Notes: a model not told the origin generated them from the sequence alone. A stretch of DNA of 13,240 nt from CAZLNO01 sp964561005 (GCA_964561005.1 CAZLNO010000104.1:1-13240); one strand, 5' to 3'; shown: positions 1 to 6,402, numbered from the stretch's first letter. Made by a program: numbers and translations.

Positions 1-33
1 TAATACTAAAGGTCATTGAAGCTTACTCGTGGG

Positions 34-111
34 CCTCACCCTTCGACAAGCTCAGGGTGAGGGGGAGTGTTTACGGTTTTTTCCTCATGCTGAGCTTGTC
101 GAAGCATGAGG
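34..111. repeat. Two-hairpin palindromic repeat (REP/BIME-like), copy 1
   Basis: There are two hairpins side by side. Hairpin A has a 9-bp stem, CCTCACCCT (34-42) with AGGGTGAGG (54-62). Hairpin B has a 9-bp stem, CCTCATGCT (83-91) with AGCATGAGG (103-111). The segment TTCGACAAGCTCA of A is the exact reverse complement of TGAGCTTGTCGAA in B, so the halves are inverted copies of one unit. A related element lies at 8313-8434. Loops of this type are common in intergenic repeats of alphaproteobacterial genomes. The element sits just downstream of hicB and might shield its mRNA end, but no U-tract follows on that strand. The rest of 1-155 shows no gene. Confidence 0.8.
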
Positions 112-155
112 CCCTCCGATGGGCCACGCTCTATGTTCCTTGATATAAGCCAGCC

Positions 156-554
156 TCAAGAAGCACGGTCCCGTTTTCCCAATCCTTCCGCAAGGAGGGT
201 GGCGGCCAGGGTATTCAGACTGACGCCCTCCCGTTTCGCTTCGGCGGACAGCTTCATGTGCAGGCTTTTGGGGACGCGTTGCACCCAGCGGCCGCTGTAT
301 TTGTCGATAGCGCCGGGTTCGGGAACAGGCCGGTTCTGCTTTTTGGCTGTTTCGATCCACTCCTTGATCGCGTGCTCCGCTTCCTTCAGAGCTTCCTCGC
401 GCGTCTCTCCATCCGCCATGCAGCCGGGGAGGTCGGGAATCTCGACAAGATACCCGCCGCCCTCGCTTGGATCGAGTTCTCGAACCAGGGCGGGATATTT
501 CAGCACGGTCGATCCCTCCGCTTGGATTGCGAATGTGCCCCTGTCATTCACCAT
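156..554 (-). CDS. hicB: HicB family antitoxin
   Basis: This is the antitoxin of a type II HicAB toxin-antitoxin pair. HicB proteins bind and neutralise the HicA mRNA interferase and repress their own operon. The N-terminal half (about residues 15-80) has the HicB partial RNase H-like fold pattern, with YPALV, GGGYLVEIPDLPGC and the helix EEALKEAEHAIKEWIE. The C-terminal part (about 88-126) is a ribbon-helix-helix DNA-binding segment with the typical VPKSLHMKLSAEAKREGVSLN stretch. I chose the ATG at 554 because a GGAG lies 9 nt upstream. A GTG at 560 is possible but its GGAG is only 3 nt away. The start overlaps the end of hicA, so the two are translationally linked in the usual toxin-first order. 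Base composition is visibly poorer in GC than the flanking genes, which suggests horizontal acquisition. Confidence 0.88.
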   Translation of the reverse strand: MVNDRGTFAIQAEGSTVLKYPALVRELDPSEGGGYLVEIPDLPGCMADGETREEALKEAEHAIKEWIETAKKQNRPVPEPGAIDKYSGRWVQRVPKSLHMKLSAEAKREGVSLNTLAATLLAEGLGKRDRAS

Positions 555-813
555 CCCCACGCTCTCCGATGATACTATCTATCATATCAACAAAGCGCTT
601 CACGTAAATGGGCTTGATGGGCTTTCGGGCCGGAATCGTGAGGATTTCCTCGCACTCCGGGTGACTAACCTTGCAGTGGCTGCCGTGGCTGGGCGGTTCG
701 AGGATCAGCCCGAATTCGGCATACTCACGACAAACGGATGCAATATCTTCGATTGTCCAGTCGCCTTTCGCGTTCCAACGCATTGCGTCCAAACGCTTTT
801 GGCCTTTTCCCAC
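544..813 (-). CDS. hicA: HicA family mRNA interferase toxin
   Basis: The 89-residue protein matches the HicA pattern: an N-terminal helix, WTIEDIASVCREYAEFG, then the GSHCKVSHP strand with the histidine that is catalytic in HicA toxins (His46 here), then LTIPARKPIKPIYVKRFVDMI as the final strand and helix. HicA toxins have a double-stranded RNA-binding-like fold and cleave mRNA when free of HicB. The start is GTG at 813, supported by GGAG at 822-825 on the minus strand with 8-nt spacing. A later ATG at 783 would remove the first helix region. The gene starts only 34 bp after the stop of acuI on the same strand, so read-through from acuI is possible alongside any promoter of its own. The local base composition is near balanced, unlike the GC-rich neighbours. 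Confidence 0.85.
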   Translation of the reverse strand: MGKGQKRLDAMRWNAKGDWTIEDIASVCREYAEFGLILEPPSHGSHCKVSHPECEEILTIPARKPIKPIYVKRFVDMIDSIIGERGDGE

Positions 814-847
814 GCAAGCGACTCCATGCAGACCGTGCCCGCGACCT

Positions 848-1837
848 TCACCCGTTCACGTCCACCACGACGCGGCCCCTGACCTTGCCGTCCAGGATCT
901 CCCGGCCGAGCCGGGGCACGTCGGCCAGGGTCGCCGGCTGGATCATCTCTTCCAGCTTGTCCATCGGCAGGTCGGCGCGGATGCGCTTCCAGGCGCGCAA
1001 GCGGTTGTCGTAGGGCTGCATGACCGAGTCGATACCCAGCAGGTTCGCCCCGCGCAGCAAGAAGGGCATCACCGTGGTATGCAGCTCGGCGCCGCCGGCC
1101 AGGCCCACCGCCGCGACCGAGCCGCCGTAGCGAAGCTGTGCCAGCACGCGGGACAGCATCGTGCCGCCAACCGCGTCGACGCAGCCCTGCCAGCGCTCGC
1201 TCTCCAGCGGGCGCTTGCCGGGCTCGTTCAGCTCCTCGCGCGGGACGATGGTGCGCGCTCCCAGGTCCTTCAGATAGTCGGACGTTTCCGGGCGCCCGGT
1301 GACGGCCGCCACCTTGTGGCCCAGCTTGCCGAGGACGGCCGTGGCGATGGAGCCGACGCCGCCGGCCGCGCCGGTGACCAGCACCTCGCCGCCGTCCAGG
1401 CTGAGTCCGTGGTCCTCCAGCGCCATGACCGCCAGCATGGCCGTGAAGCCGGCCGTGCCCACGGCCATCGCCTGGCGGGTGGTGAGTCCCTCGGGCAGCG
1501 GCACCAGCCAGTCGCCCTTGACCCGCGCCTTCCGCGCATGGCCGCCCCACCAGACCTCGCCGACGCGCCAGCCGGTCAGGACCACCTTGTCTCCCGGCCT
1601 GTAGTCCGGATGGTCCGAGGACTCCACCGTGCCGGCGAAGTCGATGCCGGGGACGTGCGGATAGTCGCGCACCAGCCGGCCCAGGCCGTTCAGGCACAGT
1701 CCGTCCTTGTAGTTCACCGTCGAATACTCGACGGCGACCGTCACGTCGCCCTGGGGCAGGTGCGACTCGTCGAGTTCCCGAATCTCTTGCGAGATATTGC
1801 CGTCCGCGTCGCGGTCGACGACGATTGCCTTGAACAT
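848..1837 (-). CDS. acuI: Acrylyl-CoA reductase-type MDR oxidoreductase (AcuI/YhdH family)
   Basis: This is a 329-residue zinc-independent medium-chain dehydrogenase/reductase. The whole sequence fits the AcuI/YhdH family, whose characterised members reduce acryloyl-CoA to propionyl-CoA with NADPH and so detoxify acrylate made from DMSP or 3-hydroxypropionate. Family landmarks are NYKDGLCLNG (42-51), PHVPGIDFAGTV (60-71), GWRVGE (89-94), the nucleotide-binding glycine motif GAAGGVGS (156-163) and the C-terminal GRVVVDV. The ATG at 1837 has a purine-rich GGAAGGGAG closely upstream, overlapping the stop codon of eipB. The gap to eipB is 12 bp, so the two are probably cotranscribed, although no functional link is obvious. 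No DMSP lyase or propionyl-CoA genes lie in the window, so the physiological substrate is inferred from family only. Confidence 0.88.
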   Translation of the reverse strand: MFKAIVVDRDADGNISQEIRELDESHLPQGDVTVAVEYSTVNYKDGLCLNGLGRLVRDYPHVPGIDFAGTVESSDHPDYRPGDKVVLTGWRVGEVWWGGHARKARVKGDWLVPLPEGLTTRQAMAVGTAGFTAMLAVMALEDHGLSLDGGEVLVTGAAGGVGSIATAVLGKLGHKVAAVTGRPETSDYLKDLGARTIVPREELNEPGKRPLESERWQGCVDAVGGTMLSRVLAQLRYGGSVAAVGLAGGAELHTTVMPFLLRGANLLGIDSVMQPYDNRLRAWKRIRADLPMDKLEEMIQPATLADVPRLGREILDGKVRGRVVVDVNG

Positions 1838-1849
1838 GATGCTCCCTTC

Positions 1850-2665
1850 CTACCGGCACTGCGGCGATTCGAGGCGTTCCAGTTCCGTCAGCTTGGCCCG
1901 CAGGACGAAATCACCGTAGTCGATGCGCATGCTGCCCGCCACGCCGTTGGCATAGACACGCATGCTCTGCTCGCTTTCCGGCGTCCCGTCGCTCTCTCCC
2001 GGCGGAAAGAAGGCCAGGGTGACCCGCCACGACGGCACCTCGGCCAGAAGCGGCGACTCCAGTTCCGGCGGCTTCCCGTCCGCGCTGCCCAGGATCGCGC
2101 TGTTGACCGCGTACAGCCCGGAGTCCCCCGTGCCGTCGAAGATGTGCGCGTACAGGAAGCGCTCGCCCGCGCGCGCGGCGGCCAGCAGCTCTTGCGTATG
2201 CGTCTTGGGAAAGAGGGTGTCGCGCGGCAGGTCCACTTCGCGCGCCTCCGGCTCGACGATCCGCGCCGTGCCGCCGCCCCCCGGCGCCAGCTTCGCCTCG
2301 CCGCGCAGGCGCTCCGTCTCCCGGCCGTCGCGGAAGCGGCGCAGGAAATAGCGGAACCGCGTGCCATCGTTGGACTCCCAGGAGCTGTACTTCCACGAAA
2401 CTTCCTGTCCGCCCTCGCGGCCGAAGAACATCTGCATGCGCGTACGGTAGTCGATCGACCAACCGTCGCAGACGTCCTTCCAGACAAAGCTCATGCGGCC
2501 GTCCACGTCGGTGACCGTCTGCGTGTTCCGCGCCGCGGCCAGGCTGAGGTCGTAGATCGCCCGGTGCGGCATCAGCTCCGCCGCGGCCCGGCCCGGCCCC
2601 GGCCGGACCAGGACCACCGCGAACGCGAAGGAGAGGAGAAGCGCCAGTCGGCAGAGCGGTCTCAT
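1850..2665 (-). CDS. eipB: Cell envelope integrity protein EipB family (DUF1849)
   Basis: This is a predicted periplasmic protein of 271 residues. It begins with a signal peptide (residues 1 to about 28: MRPLCR, a hydrophobic LALLLSFAFAVVLV stretch, then GRAAA). The body matches the DUF1849/EipB family, with PHRAIYDLSL near 33-42, KDVCDGW at 63-69 and a very C-terminal SPQCR. In Brucella EipB, a beta-spiral protein needed for envelope integrity, a disulfide joins an early and a C-terminal cysteine. Cys66 and Cys270 here are placed to form the same bond. An in-frame start at 2719 is less likely, because the 18 extra residues would precede the signal peptide and cover a dyad at 2692-2720. The ATG at 2665 has GGA 6 nt upstream. 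The gene is divergent from the dehydrogenase at 2829 and leads directly into acuI. Confidence 0.85.
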   Translation of the reverse strand: MRPLCRLALLLSFAFAVVLVRPGPGRAAAELMPHRAIYDLSLAAARNTQTVTDVDGRMSFVWKDVCDGWSIDYRTRMQMFFGREGGQEVSWKYSSWESNDGTRFRYFLRRFRDGRETERLRGEAKLAPGGGGTARIVEPEAREVDLPRDTLFPKTHTQELLAAARAGERFLYAHIFDGTGDSGLYAVNSAILGSADGKPPELESPLLAEVPSWRVTLAFFPPGESDGTPESEQSMRVYANGVAGSMRIDYGDFVLRAKLTELERLESPQCR

Positions 2666-2691
2666 CGCGGTTCCAATGCAAACGTCGTTTT

Positions 2692-2720
2692 CATGTCTCG
2701 CGGCGCCGCGCCAAGACATG
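2692..2720. promoter_or_regulatory. Dyad in the divergent eipB / dehydrogenase intergenic region
   Basis: CATGTCT (2692-2698) and AGACATG (2714-2720) form a perfect 7-bp inverted repeat around a 15-nt centre that itself contains the 12-bp palindrome CGCGGCGCCGCG (2699-2710). It lies 27 bp upstream of the chosen eipB start and about 108 bp upstream of the dehydrogenase start. It could be an operator or an mRNA hairpin in the eipB leader. No regulator is identified, and GC-rich DNA often makes palindromes by chance. Confidence 0.35.
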
Positions 2721-2815
2721 CGGCGGCGGCCGCCGGCTGGCTCTGTCGGCCCCGGATCGACAGCCTAGCAAGCGTCAGCGCGGGCGCAACCGCGCGGCGG
2801 CGCCAGAATCGAAAT

Positions 2816-2820
2816 GGAGG
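2816..2820 (+). promoter_or_regulatory. Ribosome binding site deciding the dehydrogenase start
   Basis: GGAGG with 8-nt spacing to the ATG at 2829 is a near-ideal Shine-Dalgarno sequence. It overlaps the alternative ATG at 2814, arguing against that longer start. Confidence 0.75.
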
Positions 2821-2828
2821 GCAGCAGC

Positions 2829-3794
2829 ATGGCCGACAAGCCGGTCGTCTACGTCACCCGCAACGTGCCCGAGGCGGTCGCGGCGCGGCTGCACCGCGAC
2901 TACGCGGCGCGCGTCAACGGCGCCGACTCGCCGCTTTCGGCCGACGACATCGTCGCGGGCGCGCAGGGCGCCGAGGCGTTGATCGTCACGCCGCCCGACC
3001 GCATCGACGCCGAGCTCATCGCCCGGCTGCCCGACAGCATCCGTGCCATCGCCTGCTTTTCCGTGGGCACCAACCACGTCGATCTGGAGGCCGCAAGGCG
3101 GCGCGGCCTGATCGTGACCAACACCCCCGGCGTGCTGACCGAGGCCACGGCCGACATCGCGCTGCTGCTGATCCTTGGCGCCGCGCGCCGAGCGTGGGAG
3201 GGCCAGCGGATGCTGCGCGACCGCGCCTGGACCGGCTGGACGCCGACGCAGTTGATGGGCGTCGAGCTGGGGGGCAAGCGCCTGGGCATCCTCGGCATGG
3301 GCCGCATCGGCCAGGCCGTGGCGCGCCGCGCGCGCGGCTTCGGCCTGGAAATCCACTATCACAACCGCCGCCGCCTGACGCCCGAGGAGGAAGCCGGGGC
3401 GATCTATCACGAACGCCCCGAGGAGTTGCTGCCCGTCTCCGACATTCTGTCGCTGCACTTCCCCGCCACGCCGGAGACCAAGGGCTTCCTGAACGCGGAG
3501 CGGATCGCCCTGCTGCCCGAGGGCGCGATCGTGGTCAACACCGCCCGCGGCGACGTGGTCGACGACGCGGCGCTGATCGCGGCGCTGCGCCAGGGTCGCG
3601 TCTTCGCCGCCGGCCTCGACGTCTTCGCCGGCGAGCCGGACATCCACCCCGGCTATTACGAGCTGGACAACGCTTATCTGCTGCCGCATCTGGGCAGCGC
3701 CACGGTGAAGACGCGAAACGCGATGGGCTTTCTGTGCCTGGACAACCTGGACGCCGTCTTTGCCGGGCGCAAGCCGCCCCACCGCGTGATTTGA
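2829..3794 (+). CDS. D-2-hydroxyacid dehydrogenase, glyoxylate/hydroxypyruvate reductase (D-glycerate dehydrogenase) type
   Basis: The protein has 321 residues and is predicted to be cytoplasmic. The D-isomer-specific 2-hydroxyacid dehydrogenase fold is clear: the substrate domain contains CFSVGTNHVDLEAARRRG (76-93), and the NAD(P) Rossmann motif GMGRIG is at 156-161. The catalytic triad is Arg240 (NTARGD), Glu269 (FAGEP) and His287 (LLPHLGSAT). The overall pattern is closest to D-glycerate dehydrogenase or glyoxylate/hydroxypyruvate reductase, which interconvert D-glycerate with hydroxypyruvate and glycolate with glyoxylate. I chose the ATG at 2829 because GGAGG (2816-2820) lies exactly 8 nt upstream. 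An upstream in-frame ATG at 2814 overlaps that ribosome-binding site and is probably not used. The gene is monocistronic and divergent from eipB. Exact substrate preference cannot be read from sequence. Confidence 0.87.
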   Translation: MADKPVVYVTRNVPEAVAARLHRDYAARVNGADSPLSADDIVAGAQGAEALIVTPPDRIDAELIARLPDSIRAIACFSVGTNHVDLEAARRRGLIVTNTPGVLTEATADIALLLILGAARRAWEGQRMLRDRAWTGWTPTQLMGVELGGKRLGILGMGRIGQAVARRARGFGLEIHYHNRRRLTPEEEAGAIYHERPEELLPVSDILSLHFPATPETKGFLNAERIALLPEGAIVVNTARGDVVDDAALIAALRQGRVFAAGLDVFAGEPDIHPGYYELDNAYLLPHLGSATVKTRNAMGFLCLDNLDAVFAGRKPPHRVI

Positions 3795-3805
3795 TCCAAA
3801 TTTTA

Positions 3806-3860
3806 AAGCGGCAAGTTCAGCACGGCGCGTAAGGCCTTGCTTCGGCAAGAATTGCCGCTT
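3806..3860. promoter_or_regulatory. Nested dyads upstream of the GGDEF gene: possible sigma-54 enhancer or terminator
   Basis: A perfect inverted repeat CGGCAA-GAA-TTGCCG occupies 3843-3857. The same half-site CGGCAAG also occurs at 3809-3815, and AAGCGGCAA (3806-3814) pairs with TTGCCGCTT (3852-3860). The palindrome centre is about 84 bp upstream of the expected sigma-54 transcription start, a usual distance for an enhancer-binding activator. As RNA the region could instead fold as CTTGC-TTCG-GCAAG (3836-3849), a UUCG-capped hairpin after the dehydrogenase stop, but no U-tract follows. The two readings are not exclusive. Confidence 0.5.
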
Positions 3861-3906
3861 CCGGACCGAACGGGACCGTCGCGAGGCCCAACACCGCGCC
3901 GTGCCG

Positions 3907-3924
3907 CTGGCACGGTTCTTGCGT
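3907..3924 (+). promoter_or_regulatory. Sigma-54 (RpoN) -24/-12 promoter
   Basis: The sequence TGGCACG-GTTC-TTGC (3908-3922) matches the sigma-54 consensus TGGCACG-N4-TTGC at every base, with GG at 3909-3910 and GC at 3921-3922 separated by the required 10 bp. Transcription would start near 3934, about 30 nt before the TTG start of the GGDEF gene and just before its GAGGAG ribosome-binding site. Sigma-54 promoters need an AAA+ enhancer-binding activator. A candidate upstream site is at 3843-3857. Confidence 0.8.
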
Positions 3925-3950
3925 TTCCTCCCGGGCACACACGGCTTGGC

Positions 3951-3956
3951 GAGGAG
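3951..3956 (+). promoter_or_regulatory. Ribosome binding site supporting a TTG start
   Basis: GAGGAG lies 7 nt before the TTG at 3964. It falls downstream of the predicted sigma-54 start site, whereas the other candidate start (GTG at 3901) lies upstream of the promoter and has no such site. Confidence 0.7.
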
Positions 3957-3963
3957 AAGCACC

Positions 3964-4671
3964 TTGAAGACGAAGTCGCCTGTCCCCGAACCGGAGATCA
4001 GGCCCGGATCCTCGGGCAGCCTGCTGGATACCGTGGCCTATCTGCAGGTGCTGGCCCGAAGCGGCGCCTGTGGCGACGCCGTGGCGCCGGTGATCGACAG
4101 CCTGATGACGGCGGCGCTGGCGACCGAGCAGAAGCTCGGCGAGCAGCAGGAGCGCATTCGCCAGCTCGAAAGCCTCTCGGTGTTCGACGAGGTGACCAGG
4201 CTGCTCAACCGCCGCGGCTTCGAGGCGGAACTGGCCCGCACGCTGGCGCGCGCCCGGCGCACCCAGGAGCAGGGCCTGCTGGTGATCTGCGACCTGGACC
4301 GCTTCGGCGCCGTCAACGACACCTATGGCCGCGAAGGCGGCGACGCCGTGCTGAAGACCGTCGGCGCCGTGCTGAGCAAGTGGGTGCGCAGCAGCGACGC
4401 GGTGGCGCGCCTGGGCCGCGACGAATTCGGCCTGTTGCTGGTCAACGCCGCCGCCCAGGACGGCGCCCGCCGGATGGAGCGGCTGCGGCGCGGCCTGTCC
4501 GGCCTGCTCGTCCAGGTCGAGCAGGCGCGCATCCCGGTCAGCGCCAGCCTCGGCTATGCCGCCTACGGGCCGAACAGCGACGCGCGCACCCTCATGGCGA
4601 TGGCGGAAAAGGCGCTGGCGCGGGTGAAGGCGCGCGTGGCCACGGTGCCGCGCGACGGCGCTAGCGGGTGA
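3964..4671 (+). CDS. Diguanylate cyclase, single GGDEF domain with GRDEF signature
   Basis: This 235-residue, predicted soluble protein should make cyclic di-GMP from two GTP. Residues 1-50 are a short helical region without a recognised sensor domain. Residues 51-72 (ATEQKLGEQQERIRQLES) look like a coiled-coil linker, and the GGDEF domain starts at SVFDEVTRLLNRRGF (72-86). The metal-binding Asp110 (CDLDRF) and the base-contacting NDTYG (118-122) are present. The active loop is GRDEF (151-155) instead of GGDEF, with Asp153 and Glu154 kept. An inhibitory-site RxxD (RSSD, 142-145) stands five residues before it, so product inhibition is likely. The start is TTG at 3964, supported by GAGGAG and by a sigma-54 promoter at 3907-3924. 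A GTG at 3901 would lie upstream of the transcript start. The 3' end overlaps the convergent agmatine deiminase gene by 11 bp. The N-terminal input is unknown. Confidence 0.88.
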   Translation: MKTKSPVPEPEIRPGSSGSLLDTVAYLQVLARSGACGDAVAPVIDSLMTAALATEQKLGEQQERIRQLESLSVFDEVTRLLNRRGFEAELARTLARARRTQEQGLLVICDLDRFGAVNDTYGREGGDAVLKTVGAVLSKWVRSSDAVARLGRDEFGLLLVNAAAQDGARRMERLRRGLSGLLVQVEQARIPVSASLGYAAYGPNSDARTLMAMAEKALARVKARVATVPRDGASG

Positions 4672-5698
4672 GGACGCCGGTCGGCTCCTGCTGGGTGATG
4701 CAGTGAATGCCGCCGCCGCCGTGCACGATGTCGAGCGCCGGCACCTCCACCCGTTCCCGCCTGGGAAAGGCCTTGGCCAGCGCTTGCAGGGCGGCGGCGT
4801 CCATCGGGTCCTCGAAGATCGGCGCAATCACCGCGCCGTTGGCGAGGTAGAAGTTGACGTAGGACAGCGGCAGCCGCCGTCCGCCATCGCCGAAGCGCGG
4901 CCGCGGCTGTTCCACCTCGATCACCTCGAGCTGCCGGCCGCGCGCGTCGGTGGCCCGGCGCAGGCGGCTCAGGTTGTCCTGCAGGGCCGCGTAGTTGCCG
5001 TCCTCGGGATCGTTGCTGGTCAGCGCCAGCACCGCCCCCGGCCGAACGAAGCAGGCCAGGTTGTCGACGTGGCCGCCGGTGTCGTCGTCCTGGAGTCCCT
5101 CCCCCAGCCAGATCACCTTCTCGATGCCGAGCAGCGCGCCCAGGGCGTCCTCGGCCTCGGCGCGCGAAAGACCGCCGTTGCGGTTCTTGTCGAAAAAGAC
5201 CGATTCTGTCGTCAGCAGCGTGCCCTCGCCGTCGGTATGGATGGCGCCGCCTTCCAGCACGACCCCGGTGGCGTAGCGCGGCGCCTCCAGGCGCGCCAGC
5301 AACGCCTCGGCCAGGGCGGCGTCGCGGTCGTAGGGCGCATAGCGCTCGCCCCAGCCGTTGAACACCCAGTCGACCCCGGCCAGATTGCCGGCGCCGTCGA
5401 TCAGGAAGGTGGGGCCGGTGTCGCGCAGCCAGGAATCGTCGTGCGGCATCGCCACGCAGCCAACCCCCGATCCGCAGAGCAGGCTGACGTCGGCCACGGC
5501 CTCCGGGCTCGCGATGACGGTGACGGGCTCGTGCTGGGCGATGGTGCGGGCGATGTCGGCATAGGCCTCGCGCGCGGCGCTCAGGCGATCGCCCCAGAGG
5601 TCCTCGCGCACGGGCCAGGCCATCCAGCACCGCCGGTGCGGCATCCATTCGGCCGGCATGAAAAAGCCGTCCTGACGCGGGGTATGCGGCGGGACCAT
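4661..5698 (-). CDS. aguA: Agmatine deiminase
   Basis: The 345-residue protein belongs to the agmatine deiminase (peptidyl-arginine-deiminase-like) family, which converts agmatine to N-carbamoylputrescine and ammonia in the arginine decarboxylase route to putrescine. Family signatures are MPAEWMPHRRCWMAWP (14-29), DDSWLRDTGPTF (87-98), VLEGGAIHTDGEGT (147-160), GGHVDNLACF (208-217) with the conserved His210, and GGGGIHCITQQ (327-337) with the nucleophilic Cys333. Length is normal. The ATG at 5698 has GGAA about 8 nt upstream. A second ATG at 5659 begins MPAEW and would also keep the whole domain. The usual partner, N-carbamoylputrescine amidase (aguB), is not in the window. The last codons overlap the opposing GGDEF gene, so simultaneous transcription could cause interference. 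Confidence 0.92.
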   Translation of the reverse strand: MVPPHTPRQDGFFMPAEWMPHRRCWMAWPVREDLWGDRLSAAREAYADIARTIAQHEPVTVIASPEAVADVSLLCGSGVGCVAMPHDDSWLRDTGPTFLIDGAGNLAGVDWVFNGWGERYAPYDRDAALAEALLARLEAPRYATGVVLEGGAIHTDGEGTLLTTESVFFDKNRNGGLSRAEAEDALGALLGIEKVIWLGEGLQDDDTGGHVDNLACFVRPGAVLALTSNDPEDGNYAALQDNLSRLRRATDARGRQLEVIEVEQPRPRFGDGGRRLPLSYVNFYLANGAVIAPIFEDPMDAAALQALAKAFPRRERVEVPALDIVHGGGGIHCITQQEPTGVLTR

Positions 5699-5768
5699 CG
5701 CTCGTTCCGCGTGGCTGTGGGCTTGCCGACTGTAAGCGCGTTGCCCTGGCCGCGCAACACGGCGCGGA

Positions 5769-6311
5769 TCACTCGGCCGCGGCCAGCCCCACCGCGCCGT
5801 AGCGCAGGCCGTTCAGCGCGTCGGGCGCGGCCGCCGGCTTCCCGGTAAAGCCGCGGGCCGGGCGCAGCGGCGCGAACCCCATCGCCACCGGCACCGGCAC
5901 GCCCGAGGCCGAGGGGTGCTCCGCAAGGCCGCGATCGGCCAGGGCGTCGGACAGGTACGCCAGCTCCGGCGGCAGCACCATGGGATCGCCAGTGGGCGCC
6001 GGCGCGCCCTCCCCCGGCGCCGGGGCCGGCGCCGCGGCCAGCCGGGTGCCGGAATCCGGCAGCGGCTGCAGCGTGGCGACCTGGGTCTCCTCGTAGGTGG
6101 GTGTCTCCCGGCAGATCCGGCCGTCCTCCAGAGCACCGATGAGACGGCAATCCGCCCCCGCCACTTCCGACAGGGCATGGTCGGACATCGTCTTGCCGCT
6201 GACCACCCAGCTCGCCCCGTCGAGCGCCAGCGACGCAATACTCACGGCCGGCGGAATGGCGGCGCAGCCCGACAGGAGCAGCGCCGCCGCGCCGAGCACG
6301 AAAAATCGCAT
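5769..6311 (-). CDS. Small alphaproteobacterial lipoprotein of unknown function
   Basis: The 180-residue product begins MRFFVLGAAALLLSGC. The lipobox LLSGC (12-16) marks Cys16 for lipidation after signal peptidase II cleavage. The next residue is Ala, so outer-membrane sorting is plausible. The segment SGKTMSDHALSEVAGADCRLIGALEDGRICRE resembles a conserved block in short alphaproteobacterial lipoproteins of unknown function (GK..tDHALS...G.DC....). The rest is Pro/Ala-rich (PAPAPGEGAPAPTG) and probably unstructured. The ATG at 6311 has AAGGGG 10 nt upstream; the in-frame TTG at 6320 lies too close to that site. The gene is flanked by aspS upstream (91 bp) and agmatine deiminase downstream (70 bp) on the same strand. 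No function can be assigned. Confidence 0.75.
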   Translation of the reverse strand: MRFFVLGAAALLLSGCAAIPPAVSIASLALDGASWVVSGKTMSDHALSEVAGADCRLIGALEDGRICRETPTYEETQVATLQPLPDSGTRLAAAPAPAPGEGAPAPTGDPMVLPPELAYLSDALADRGLAEHPSASGVPVPVAMGFAPLRPARGFTGKPAAAPDALNGLRYGAVGLAAAE

Positions 6312-6351
6312 AAAGCTCAAGCCCCTTCACGAATGCTTGCCCGGTTTCGGA

Positions 6352-6380
6352 AGCTAACTCAAACGAATCGGACAATGCAA
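6352..6380 (-). promoter_or_regulatory. Possible housekeeping promoter for the lipoprotein gene
   Basis: On the minus strand TTGCAT (6380-6375) and TTAGCT (6357-6352) are separated by 17 nt and lie about 40 bp upstream of the lipoprotein ATG. The -35 match is fair and the -10 match weak. Transcription continuing from aspS is an alternative. Confidence 0.3.
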
Positions 6381-6402
6381 GCGCGCAGAGGCGAAGAAAT
6401 CG

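Noticed and set aside
671..3832. A 1053-codon open frame on the plus strand across acuI, eipB and the dehydrogenase
   Set aside because: It is a GC-driven shadow, Arg/Ala/His-rich with no domain pattern. The genes in other frames have clear families and conserved residues.
3901..3963. GTG start at 3901 for the GGDEF protein
   Set aside because: It lies upstream of and through the sigma-54 promoter (3907-3924), so the transcript would not contain it. The TTG at 3964 has a well-placed GAGGAG.
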